Positions 15,977 through 26,390 of a DNA stretch of 33,610 bases are shown one piece after another. The DNA is taken from the NCBI GenBank assembly GCA_023249305.1, contig JAHFCU010000030.1:1-33610 (forward strand), given 5' to 3'. The notes beneath the pieces were generated by a model. The model was given only the letters and a program-made list of their open reading frames with translations. It did no database searches and was not told the origin of the DNA. A program made the translations under genes and the position numbers. This DNA is from Gemmatimonadota bacterium (lineage in GTDB: Bacteria > Gemmatimonadota > Gemmatimonadetes > Gemmatimonadales > Gemmatimonadaceae). Each line of letters opens with the position of its first letter. The stretch's first letter is position 1.

Positions 15977-18280
15977 GTGACCAACCCTGCCTTTGCCGCA
16001 CGTGACGAGTGGCTCCTCGTCACGCTCGAGGGGCTGCTCACGCCCGAGCACATGACGGAGCTGCGCGGGCTGAAGGAAGAGTCGTACTGGGAGGCGGCGG
16101 TTCGTCGGAACTTCGTCACCGACGAGTACATCCTCGGCGCGCTCGCGGCGCGCTTCCACATGAAGGTGGCCAACACCCAACAGGTGTCGCAGCAGGCCAA
16201 GGAACTCGTGCCGGAGCAGCTGGCGCGCAAGTATCGCATCCTTCCGCTCGCGATCTCCGATACGCACCTCGACATCGCGACTGCCGACCCGCACGACCTC
16301 GATTGCGAGCGTACGCTCGCCTTCGCGCTCGGCCGGACGGTGCGCATGGCACTGGCTTCGCCCATAAAGATCGCGGATCGCATTGAGGAGCTGTACCGGC
16401 CCGAGAATGTCGTCGAGAAGATTCTCGAAGGTGTCTCGACCGACTACGACGTCGAAGCGATCAGCGAGGAGTTCGAAGACGCGGATATGGACATCGCCGG
16501 CGCCGATCGTGGGACCGACCGGCCGGTCATCCGCCTCGTGGACCACATCGTCGCCGAGGGCATCCAGAGCCGCGCGTCGGACATCCATATCGAGCCCGAA
16601 GAAGCCGGCGTCGCCGTGCGCTACCGCATTGACGGTGTGCTGCGCCAGGTGATGATCCTGCCGCGCGCCGCCGGCATCCCGCTGGTGAGCCGCATCAAGA
16701 TCATGGCCTCGCTCGACATCGCCGACCGCCTGCGTCCGCAGGACGGCCGCGCTCGTGTGGCCGTCAACGGCAGCCGCGTGGATCTCCGCGTCTCGACGCT
16801 TCCGGCGTCGCAGGGCGAAAAGGTCGTCATCCGTATTCTCGACCAGCGCGCCACCGTGCTGTCGCTTGACTCGCTGGGGCTCAACCCCGACGAGATGGTC
16901 CGCATCAAGGGGCTGCTTGACGTGCGCGAGGGCGTGGTGCTGGTTACCGGACCCACCGGCTCGGGCAAGACGACGACGCTCTACTCGATGCTGCGCCTCG
17001 TGCAGGCGCGTGGCGTCAACATCATCACCGTCGAGGACCCGGTTGAGTATCGGTTGCAGGGCATCGTCCAGGTGCAGGTGAACGAGAAGGCGGGACTCAC
17101 GTTCGTCGCGGCGCTGCGTTCGATCCTGCGCCAGGACCCGGACGTCATCCTCGTCGGCGAAATCCGCGACCGCGAGACGGCAAACATCGCCATCCAGGCG
17201 TCGCTGACCGGCCACTTGGTGTTGTCCACACTCCACACGATTGACGCGCCGAGTTCCATCGCGCGACTGGTGGACATCGGCATCGAGCCGTACAAGATCG
17301 CGGCCGCGATCAAGGGCATCATCGCCCAGCGCCTGATGCGGAGGCTGTGCCACTCGTGCCGCGAGCTGCACACTGGGCCGGTGCCTGATCGACTGAAGCG
17401 ATGGTTCCCGGAGGGGATGACGACGCTGTATCGCGGCGTCGGCTGCCCCGACTGCTCGATGACCGGGTATCGTGGCCGCTTTTCGGTGACCGAGGTGTTG
17501 GTGACCTCGACCGAGTTCGAACGGCGTATCGCGGCCAAAGAACCGCTCGACAAGCTCGTCGAAGCGGCGCGCGAAGCGGGCATGCTCTCGCTGTGGGACA
17601 GCGGCATCCAGCACGTGCGCAACGGCGAAACGAGCATCGACGAGCTGTTGCGCGTGCTCGAAGCGCCGACTGCCGAGCCGGCGCGCCCGGGCACTCGCGG
17701 CGCGACGGATGCTTCGGGCGCTGTGGCCGAGCCGCCGGCCAAGGGATCCGCGGCCAAGCGCGCCGCCGCTTCGCTCGAGACCCTCGCGACGCAGGTGCTG
17801 CCCGCCGGATCCGACGTGCGGACGCATCTCCATGCGGTGCCGCCGTCGCCTGTCAGCAGCGAGTTCCAGCTGGTGGACGAGATCGCGGGCGACGGACGAG
17901 CCGCCCCCAAGAAGGTGCTGCTCGTCGAGGACGAGGACGCGCTGCGCCGCGTGATGAAGGACCTGCTCGAACGCGAAGGCTTCGTCTGCTTCGAGGCGGC
18001 CGATGGTGTGAAGGCGCTCGACGAGATTGACCGTGCGGCGCCCGACATCGTCGTGCTCGACCTGAACCTGCCCCGCCTCGACGGTTACGGTGTACTCAGC
18101 CACTTGCGCGCACGCCCCGCCACGCAGGAGCTGCCGGTCATCGTGCTGACGGCCAAGGGCGACGAGGACAGCGAAGTGCGCGTCTTCGAGTTTGGCGCGA
18201 GCGACTATCTCACGAAGCCGTTCCGCCCCCGCGCGCTCTCGGCACGCCTCCACTCGCTGCTCGCGCGCCGGCGCAGCTGA
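15977..18280 (+). CDS. GspE/PilB-type secretion ATPase fused to a receiver domain
   Basis: This 767-residue protein begins with an MshEN/GspE N-terminal domain (about 1-140), followed by a type II secretion/type IV pilus ATPase core. Walker A G-P-T-G-S-G-K-T-T is at 325-333, then an Asp box and a His box (S-T-L-H-T). A four-cysteine zinc site (C-H-S-C ... C-P-D-C) lies at about 458-494. After an Ala/Pro-rich linker (about 565-640) comes a response-regulator receiver domain with acidic pocket V-E-D-E-D, phospho-acceptor Asp695 (V-L-D-L-N-L-P) and Lys747 (L-T-K-P-F). The start is GTG at 15977 with GGGGAGGG upstream. No other secretion or pilus gene is nearby. It overlaps the Nudix start by one base. 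Confidence 0.93.
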   Translation: MTNPAFAARDEWLLVTLEGLLTPEHMTELRGLKEESYWEAAVRRNFVTDEYILGALAARFHMKVANTQQVSQQAKELVPEQLARKYRILPLAISDTHLDIATADPHDLDCERTLAFALGRTVRMALASPIKIADRIEELYRPENVVEKILEGVSTDYDVEAISEEFEDADMDIAGADRGTDRPVIRLVDHIVAEGIQSRASDIHIEPEEAGVAVRYRIDGVLRQVMILPRAAGIPLVSRIKIMASLDIADRLRPQDGRARVAVNGSRVDLRVSTLPASQGEKVVIRILDQRATVLSLDSLGLNPDEMVRIKGLLDVREGVVLVTGPTGSGKTTTLYSMLRLVQARGVNIITVEDPVEYRLQGIVQVQVNEKAGLTFVAALRSILRQDPDVILVGEIRDRETANIAIQASLTGHLVLSTLHTIDAPSSIARLVDIGIEPYKIAAAIKGIIAQRLMRRLCHSCRELHTGPVPDRLKRWFPEGMTTLYRGVGCPDCSMTGYRGRFSVTEVLVTSTEFERRIAAKEPLDKLVEAAREAGMLSLWDSGIQHVRNGETSIDELLRVLEAPTAEPARPGTRGATDASGAVAEPPAKGSAAKRAAASLETLATQVLPAGSDVRTHLHAVPPSPVSSEFQLVDEIAGDGRAAPKKVLLVEDEDALRRVMKDLLEREGFVCFEAADGVKALDEIDRAAPDIVVLDLNLPRLDGYGVLSHLRARPATQELPVIVLTAKGDEDSEVRVFEFGASDYLTKPFRPRALSARLHSLLARRRS

Positions 18281-18783
18281 TGGCGGCGCGCTCCGCGCGG
18301 CGCGGCGTACCGGCGCGCGACACCGTGGTTCGCGCCGGCGTGGTGGATGTCTTCGTCGTGCGTTCCGCGGCGCGCGGATGGAGCCACCTTGTCCTGCGCC
18401 GCGCCCAGGCGACGCGCTGCCCCGGCACGTGGGAAGCCGTGCACGGCCGCATCGAACGCGGCGAGACGCCGCCCGCCGCCGCGCGCCGTGAGGTGCGAGA
18501 AGAAACGGGGCTCGCGATGGAGCGCCTCTACGCGCTTACCGTCAATCCGTTCTTCATGAAGTCCACAGGGAGCGTCGAACTCGCGGTCGCGTTTGTCGCC
18601 GTCGTGGCGCCGGGGCCTGTCACGCTCAGCCCGGAACATGATGCCCATGCGTGGCTCACACGCGCCGCCGCCCGCCGGCGCTACCACTGGCCGCGCGAAC
18701 GCGAGTCGCTCGACCACATCGCGGTGTTGTTCAGGGACGGGACCGCCGGAAATGCGGAGGACGCGCTGCTGATCGACGGCTGA
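18280..18783 (+). CDS. Nudix hydrolase
   Basis: This 167-residue protein has a perfect Nudix box at residues 56-78 (G-R-I-E-R-G-E, then R-E-V-R-E-E-T-G-L), fitting GX5EX7REUXEEXGU. The family hydrolyses nucleoside diphosphates linked to another group X. The start of the fold, V-V-D-V-F-V-V-R, and the W-E-A-V-H-G lead-in suggest a MutT/dihydroneopterin-triphosphatase-like enzyme, but the substrate is not visible. The ATG shares its first base with the TGA of the ATPase gene, so it is translationally coupled to it. It converges on the next gene with only 3 bp between stops. Confidence 0.9.
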   Translation: MAARSARRGVPARDTVVRAGVVDVFVVRSAARGWSHLVLRRAQATRCPGTWEAVHGRIERGETPPAAARREVREETGLAMERLYALTVNPFFMKSTGSVELAVAFVAVVAPGPVTLSPEHDAHAWLTRAAARRRYHWPRERESLDHIAVLFRDGTAGNAEDALLIDG

Positions 18784-18786
18784 AGA

Positions 18787-19395
18787 CTACGGCTTCGCCT
18801 TCGCCCGGCTCCTGATGAGCGTCCGCTCGCGGTCCACTTTCTTCAGCAGCGTCTCCCACACCGCGCTGCTCTGCGTCTCGAACGTCACCGTCAGCGGCTG
18901 GTTCACGTCCACGGCGGGGTCGAACACGTAGAGCGCGGCCTGCACCTCGCGCTGGCGCAGCCGCTGCTCGCCGAAGCTAGGCGTCAGCGCAAAGAGCTCG
19001 ACCGCGCGGAAGTCGCGTCCGGCCGAGGTGATCATGAGTTCCATCGGGCTGAAGCGTGCTTCGCCTTGTTCCAGGTTGAAAAACTGCACGTACCACAGGC
19101 TCGCGCCGGGCGTCCCCGTCCGACGCAGCACCGCGTCCACGGCCGAGCGTTTGCTGTCGCGCAGCTCATGCAGGGCGCGGTATGAATCGGGCGAGAGCGT
19201 GCGAATCACGCTCTCGTCGAGCGGGAGCACGCGCACCTGCAGCGCGTTGAACTGCACTTTCACGGCGATGTCATCCTGCCGGAGCGTGCCGAGCCCCGCG
19301 GGCAGCGACAGCGTGTCGGCGCCCGGCTCCTGGGCGCTGGCTGAAACGGCGCCTACCGTCAGAATCGCCATCAGGGCCAGTGCACCGCGGCGCAT
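18787..19395 (-). CDS. Secreted protein of unknown function
   Basis: This protein of about 202 residues starts with a clear Sec signal (MRRGALALMAILTVGAVSASAQ). The mature part is soluble, with mixed strands (for example V-K-V-Q-F-N-A-L-Q-V-R-V-L-P and L-T-V-T-F-E-T-Q-S). No catalytic motif or named family is recognised. ATG at 19395 is used; a GTG at 19401 would form a GTGA overlap with the engB stop and add two residues. Either start keeps it coupled to engB as the last gene of the protein-quality-control block. A periplasmic location is inferred from the signal and the lack of a lipobox. Confidence 0.75.
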   Translation of the reverse strand: MRRGALALMAILTVGAVSASAQEPGADTLSLPAGLGTLRQDDIAVKVQFNALQVRVLPLDESVIRTLSPDSYRALHELRDSKRSAVDAVLRRTGTPGASLWYVQFFNLEQGEARFSPMELMITSAGRDFRAVELFALTPSFGEQRLRQREVQAALYVFDPAVDVNQPLTVTFETQSSAVWETLLKKVDRERTLIRSRAKAKP

Positions 19396-19397
19396 GG

Positions 19398-20020
19398 TCA
19401 CTCGTGGGTCGGCGGAGAGTCAAGCAGCGCTGCTAGGGAGGCCGCGAGGTCGTCGCGTCCCTCACCGGTCGTCGCACTGCACGGAATCACCTGATCCTCT
19501 TCTACCCCACAGCGCGCCGCAAGGGTCGCCAACTGCACGGCGCGCTGCTTCGTGGAGAGTTTGTCCACCTTCGTCATCACCACGAGCGCCGGCACGCCAA
19601 GCTCACCGAGTAGATCGAACATCCGCAAGTCGTCCGCCGTCGGCTCGTGCCGCGCGTCGAGCAGTTGCACCACGCCGCGCAGGTTGGGATTATCGCGCAG
19701 GTATCCCTCGATGAGTTGTCCCCACGCGCCCTGCTTTTCCTTCGACACCCGCGCGTACCCGTAGCCCGGTAGGTCGACGAGCAGGAACGCGCGATTGACG
19801 CCGAAGAAGTTGATCTCGCGCGTGCGCCCCGGCGTCTTGCTGACGCGGGCGAACGCCTTGCGTCGCACGAGTTGGTTGAGCAGCGACGACTTGCCGACGT
19901 TCGACCGGCCGCTGAACGCCACTTCCGGGAGCCCCGCTTCCGGCCGCCACCCTTCGGCGCTGGCCATCCCGCCGAGGAACTCGAGGTGGCGAATGACCAG
20001 CGGATCGGCGGACGTGCTCA

Positions 20021-20021
<1 letters not shown>
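19398..20021 (-). CDS. engB: Ribosome biogenesis GTPase EngB (YsxC/YihA)
   Basis: This 207-residue GTPase has the P-loop G-R-S-N-V-G-K-S (38-45), switch I T-P-G-R-T (63-67), switch II D-L-P-G-Y-G (83-88) and the base-specificity motif T-K-V-D-K near residue 150, all diagnostic of EngB. It acts in large ribosomal subunit assembly in the cytoplasm. The start ATG shares one base with the lon stop (TAATG). Gene order clpX-lon-engB is common in bacteria and supports the call. Confidence 0.95.
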
Positions 20022-22444
<2,423 letters not shown>

Positions 22445-22463
22445 CAGACAAAGATACAGGATT

Positions 22464-22498
22464 GTGAATCCGGATTGCGATTCAGGAGCGCGATTCAC
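22464..22498. promoter_or_regulatory. Repeated GATTC elements in the lon leader
   Basis: GTGAATC (22464-22470) and GATTCAC (22492-22498) form an inverted repeat. GCGATTCA also occurs twice in direct orientation (22477-22484 and 22490-22497, 13 bp apart), and AATCCGGATT (22467-22476) is a perfect palindrome. A TATCTT that could serve as a -10 follows toward lon (minus strand, 22457-22452). The cluster looks like a regulator-binding region, but no known regulator's site is matched. Confidence 0.4.
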
Positions 22499-22514
22499 GA
22501 TCCCGATAAACGAT

Positions 22515-22539
22515 AGGGCGGGGGACTCGCCCCCGCCCT
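22515..22539 (-). terminator. Terminator-like hairpin downstream of clpX
   Basis: AGGGCGGGGG (22515-22524) and CCCCCGCCCT (22530-22539) form a perfect 10-bp stem with a 5-nt loop. In the clpX reading direction the stem is followed by ATCGTTTATC, a weak T-rich tract. It lies between clpX and lon, so lon is probably transcribed separately. Confidence 0.65.
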
Positions 22540-22542
22540 CAT

Positions 22543-22569
22543 CTACCATCTGCCATCTACCATCTGTCC

Positions 22570-22570
<1 letters not shown>
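22543..22570. repeat. Degenerate 7-bp tandem repeats after clpX
   Basis: Four consecutive heptads on the plus strand read CTACCAT, CTGCCAT, CTACCAT and CTGTCCT, and a fifth degenerate unit (CCCTCAT) precedes them inside the hairpin stem. The array fills the whole space between the clpX stop and the terminator-like hairpin. The same heptad family occurs at 26148, 26335 and 30242. Confidence 0.8.
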
Positions 22571-23823
<1,253 letters not shown>

Positions 23824-23924
23824 CGGACCTCAACCGTTCAGGTACCGCCGGGGTGCCGCCCCTTCGACGCGCGACCCTTCTTCTAGTAACACCCGGTGCG
23901 GGCCGGGGGCAAGCAGAAGCCTGC

Positions 23925-23958
23925 CGGAGTGGCGCGCGGTGATCCGCGCGCCACTCCG
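23925..23958 (-). terminator. Perfect 15-bp hairpin between clpP and clpX
   Basis: CGGAGTGGCGCGCGG (23925-23939) and its exact complement (23944-23958) form a 15-bp stem closed by a 4-nt loop. It starts 7 bp after the clpP stop. No U-run follows, so it may be a transcript-stabilising or partial-termination hairpin that lets clpP outnumber clpX. It is symmetric, so strand is inferred from its position. Confidence 0.6.
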
Positions 23959-23965
23959 GGCCTCG

Positions 23966-24604
23966 CTACTTAGTGGCCGTCACCGCAGCCACGGCGGCCA
24001 CGACCGTCTCGTCCAGCTCGCGCGGCGTCACCACGTGGTCAATGATGCCGTACGCCTTCGCCTCCTCGGCGGACATATAGAAGTCGCGATCGAAGTCGCG
24101 CTCGATCTGCTCCACCGGACGCCCCGTGTGCCGCGACATCAGCTCGTTCATCTGTGAGCGGAGGTAGAGGATTTCCTTCGCTTGGATCTCGATGTCCGCC
24201 GCCGAGCCCTGCGAGCCGCCTGAAGGCTGGTGCATCATGATGCGCGCATGCGGCAGCGCCGACCGCTTGCCCTTCCGTCCGCCGGCCAGCAGGAAGCAGC
24301 CCATCGAGGCCGCCATCCCCATGCAGATGGTGTTCACCGGCGACTTGAGCCACTGCATCGTGTCGTACATGGCCAGCCCCGCCGACACGCTGCCGCCTGG
24401 CGAGTTGACGTACAGGTGAATGTCGCGTCCCGGGTTGTCCGCCTCGAGGAAGAGCAGCTGCGCGATCACCATGTTCGCGACGTCATCGTTGATCGGCGTG
24501 CCGAGGAAGATGATCCGGTCCATGAGCAGCCGCGAATACACGTCGTAGCTGCGCTCCCCGCGGCTCGACCGCTCGATCACGTAGGGATTGGGGATGATAG
24601 GCAT
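23966..24604 (-). CDS. clpP: ClpP, ATP-dependent protease proteolytic subunit
   Basis: This 212-residue serine protease has the catalytic triad Ser100 (G-M-A-A-S-M-G), His125 (M-M-H-Q-P) and Asp174 (F-D-R-D-F-Y), with the same spacings as E. coli ClpP. The tetradecamer degrades proteins delivered by ClpX. Start choice: ATG at 24604 opens the family-typical [11 protein letters not shown] and is preceded by GAGGA. An upstream in-frame ATG at 24679 would add 25 acidic, Asp/Glu-rich residues and lie 9 bp after tig. Those residues could be a propeptide, so the longer form is not excluded. It is transcribed after tig. Confidence 0.95.
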   Translation of the reverse strand: MPIIPNPYVIERSSRGERSYDVYSRLLMDRIIFLGTPINDDVANMVIAQLLFLEADNPGRDIHLYVNSPGGSVSAGLAMYDTMQWLKSPVNTICMGMAASMGCFLLAGGRKGKRSALPHARIMMHQPSGGSQGSAADIEIQAKEILYLRSQMNELMSRHTGRPVEQIERDFDRDFYMSAEEAKAYGIIDHVVTPRELDETVVAAVAAVTATK

Positions 24605-24688
24605 GCGTTCCTCGTCTTCGTCGTAAGAGTCTTGCCGCGAGGGCTCGCGCTCAAACCCGCCGGGCGTTGGATCCGTCATCGTCCGCGC

Positions 24689-25933
24689 CTACACCTGCTC
24701 CACGGTATTGCGCTCGAGGATCCACGCGAAGACGTGGTCTTCCGTGATCCCGCGCTCGATCTCGCGCAGCCGCCCCGCCTTCTGGAGTTGCGCGTACACC
24801 TGGCCCGGGTTCACGCCGCGCTTCTCCGCCATCTCTTGGATCTTGGCGTCCACGTCTGCCTCGCCCGCCGTCAATTTCTCGCGATCGGCCAGCGTCTCGA
24901 TCACCAAATCACGACGTACCTGCCGCTCCGCCGTCGCCCGGAATTCGGTGGTGAACCTCTCCAGTTCTGCGTCCGGCACGCTGTAGGCCTTCGCGTACGA
25001 CTGCACGAGGTGCGACACCCACGACGGCGGCACGTCGAAGGTGTTTGCGCCGATGATCTCGTCAAGCAGCAGACCGCGCACCGCCGCGTCGGCGTCGCGT
25101 ACGGCGCTCGCCTCGAGGTCGCTGCGCACGGCAGTTGTGAGTGCGTCGATCGAGTCGAAGTCGCCCATCTCGCGCGCGAACGCGTCGTCGAGCGCCGGCA
25201 CCTGCTTACGCTTCACTTCCTTCAGCTCGGCACGCACCGTCTTCGACTTGCCGCGCTGCGTCTCGTCCGGGAAGTCATCGGGCCAGCGCACCGCGCGCTC
25301 CACCGTCTCGCCCGGCGTGAGCTCCATGAGCAGCTCCTCGATGGCGGGAATCGCTTGGCCGGCACCCAGCACCACGCGGTACTCCTTCCCCTCGGGGAGG
25401 TCGCCCCGCTCGTCGGCCATCGCGAGCATCACCACCACCATGTCGCCCTCGCCCGGCTTCCCCTCCACGGGCGTCCACGTGGCCCGCTGGTCGCGCACCT
25501 GATCGATCTGCGCTTTCACCTGATCGTTGGTGACCGACGCCGCCGGGCGCTTCACTTGGAAGCCCGAGACATGAGCGAGCGTGACGTCGGGCTGCACTTC
25601 GCAATGCAGCTCAAACGAGAGCGCGTCGTCCTCAGCGAACTTGACATCGTGCGCGTGCGGCTGCGTAACCAGCTTCAGCTGCTCCTTCTCGACCACCGCC
25701 TGATACGCATCGCGCATCACCGCCTCGAGCGCTTCCTGCCGGATGACGTCGGCGAACTTCTTCTCCACCATCGCGGCCGGCGCCCTGCCCATGCGGAAAC
25801 CCGGCACGCGCACCTGCTGCGCCACACGGCGCGCGGCGCGCTTCTTGGCGTCCTTGACGGTGGCGCCAGGCACGGCGACCTGAATTCGGCGCTCGGCGCC
25901 CTCTGACTTCGTGCTGGTAATCTCGATTTCCAT
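24689..25933 (-). CDS. tig: Trigger factor, ribosome-associated chaperone
   Basis: This 414-residue protein has the three-part trigger factor layout. An N-terminal ribosome-binding domain carries the signature G-F-R-M-G-R (45-50). An FKBP-type peptidyl-prolyl isomerase domain spans about 150-240 (G-D-M-V-V-V-M, V-V-L-G-A-G). A long helical C-terminal chaperone domain includes D-D-A-F-A-R-E-M and V-P-P-S-W-V. It binds nascent chains at the ribosome exit tunnel. It is slightly shorter than the usual 430 or so residues. The order tig-clpP-clpX-lon is a classic bacterial arrangement. The start ATG at 25933-25931 is followed directly by the family N-terminus. Confidence 0.95.
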   Translation of the reverse strand: MEIEITSTKSEGAERRIQVAVPGATVKDAKKRAARRVAQQVRVPGFRMGRAPAAMVEKKFADVIRQEALEAVMRDAYQAVVEKEQLKLVTQPHAHDVKFAEDDALSFELHCEVQPDVTLAHVSGFQVKRPAASVTNDQVKAQIDQVRDQRATWTPVEGKPGEGDMVVVMLAMADERGDLPEGKEYRVVLGAGQAIPAIEELLMELTPGETVERAVRWPDDFPDETQRGKSKTVRAELKEVKRKQVPALDDAFAREMGDFDSIDALTTAVRSDLEASAVRDADAAVRGLLLDEIIGANTFDVPPSWVSHLVQSYAKAYSVPDAELERFTTEFRATAERQVRRDLVIETLADREKLTAGEADVDAKIQEMAEKRGVNPGQVYAQLQKAGRLREIERGITEDHVFAWILERNTVEQV

Positions 25934-25977
25934 TGCGTGCAGCCGGGGAAGCGGCGATAAGTCGAACAGGGAAGAAT

Positions 25978-26007
25978 CCCCCGCTGTCCGGACCCGGGCA
26001 GCGGGGG
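25978..26007 (-). terminator. GC-rich hairpin upstream of tig
   Basis: CCCCCGCTG (25978-25986) pairs perfectly with CAGCGGGGG (25999-26007) around a 12-nt loop. In the minus-strand direction it is followed by ATTCTTCCCTGTT, a pyrimidine-rich tract, and tig starts about 44 bp later. It could end transcription coming from the tRNA side, or act as a leader hairpin of tig. Confidence 0.5.
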
Positions 26008-26055
26008 CAACTATGAATGTGAATTTAGACCGACGACTGGGGAATTGGAATGAGG

Positions 26056-26077
26056 ATCAGCGATTTCGATCGCTGAT
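26056..26077. other. 9-bp hairpin with a tetraloop between tRNA-Leu and tig
   Basis: ATCAGCGAT (26056-26064) pairs perfectly with ATCGCTGAT (26069-26077), with loop TTCG on the plus strand and CGAA on the minus strand. Both are stable tetraloop types, so the structure suggests a folded RNA element or processing site in the tig leader or tRNA trailer. Confidence 0.45.
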
Positions 26078-26147
26078 GGTGGATGAAGAACTCGAGAGTC
26101 TAACAAGTTGTGCGGCAGTCACTTCGCAACTGACCGGAATCCACAAT

Positions 26148-26175
26148 CTATAGTCTACCTTCTACCGTCTGCAGC
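26148..26175. repeat. Degenerate 7-bp tandem repeats after tRNA-Leu
   Basis: Four heptads on the plus strand read CTATAGT, CTACCTT, CTACCGT and CTGCAGC. They begin 4 bp beyond the 3' end of the tRNA gene in its transcription direction. They are weaker matches than the arrays at 22543 and 26335, but have the same period and strand. Confidence 0.55.
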
Positions 26176-26179
26176 TCAA

Positions 26180-26261
26180 TGCGAGAGGCGGGATTCGAAC
26201 CCGCAAGGGTTGCCCCACTGGATCCTAAGTCCAGCGCGTCTGCCAGTTTCGCCACTCCCGC
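26180..26261 (-). tRNA. tRNA-Leu, anticodon UAG
   Basis: Read on the minus strand, this 82-nt gene folds as a class II tRNA. The acceptor stem GCGGGAG pairs with CTCTCGC (one G-U). The anticodon stem CTGGA/TCCAG carries the loop CTTAGGA, giving anticodon TAG for CUN leucine codons. A long variable arm contains GGGGCAACCC. The T arm is GCGGG-TTCGAAT-CCCGC and the discriminator base is A. The 3' CCA is not encoded (ATTG follows), so it is added after transcription. Confidence 0.95.
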
Positions 26262-26282
26262 GTTCCCGCAAACTAGAACAGT

Positions 26283-26298
26283 CAGCCGTCCGCCGTCA
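26283..26298. repeat. Copy of a 16-bp direct repeat flanking the degP terminator
   Basis: CAGCCGTCCGCCGTCA here recurs with one mismatch at 26370-26385 (CAGCCGTCCACCGTCA). The two copies sit on opposite sides of the hairpin at 26305-26334. Both consist of two heptads of the repeat family plus two bases. Confidence 0.7.
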
Positions 26299-26304
26299 AA
26301 GGCG

Positions 26305-26334
26305 AAGGCGCGGGGCCATCCGGCCCCGCGCCTT
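26305..26334 (-). terminator. Strong terminator-like hairpin downstream of degP
   Basis: AAGGCGCGGGGCC (26305-26317) and its exact complement (26322-26334) form a 13-bp stem with a 4-nt loop. In the degP direction the sequence CGCCTTTGACGG follows. It lies directly beyond the 56-bp heptad array and before tRNA-Leu, so it most likely ends the dnaK-degP transcript. Confidence 0.7.
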
Positions 26335-26390
26335 CTACCGCCTACCATCTGCCATCTACCATCGACCATCAGCCGTCCACCGTCACTCGC
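26335..26390. repeat. Eight tandem degenerate 7-bp repeats after degP
   Basis: Exactly 56 bp, eight heptads, lie between the hairpin at 26334 and the degP stop codon at 26391. On the plus strand they read CTACCGC, CTACCAT, CTGCCAT, CTACCAT, CGACCAT, CAGCCGT, CCACCGT and CACTCGC. The fourth and fifth positions are almost always C-C or C-Y, and the first position is always C. This is the longest array in the window. Confidence 0.85.

Larger units (their letters stand above)
25934..26179. other. Intergenic region between tRNA-Leu and tig
   Basis: This 246-bp stretch has no convincing gene. A short frame starting with ATG at 26013 (plus) gives about 46 residues with no motif or ribosome binding site. 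The region holds two hairpins (26056-26077 and 25978-26007) and a heptad array next to the tRNA. The tig promoter must lie here or upstream, but I could not identify one with confidence. Confidence 0.6.

Noticed and set aside
15923..18253. 776-codon minus-strand frame opposite the GspE-REC gene
   Set aside because: Antisense shadow; all recognisable domains are on the plus strand.
26013..26153. Small plus-strand frame in the tRNA-Leu/tig spacer
   Set aside because: About 46 residues, no ribosome binding site, no motif, and it runs across the hairpin and repeat elements.
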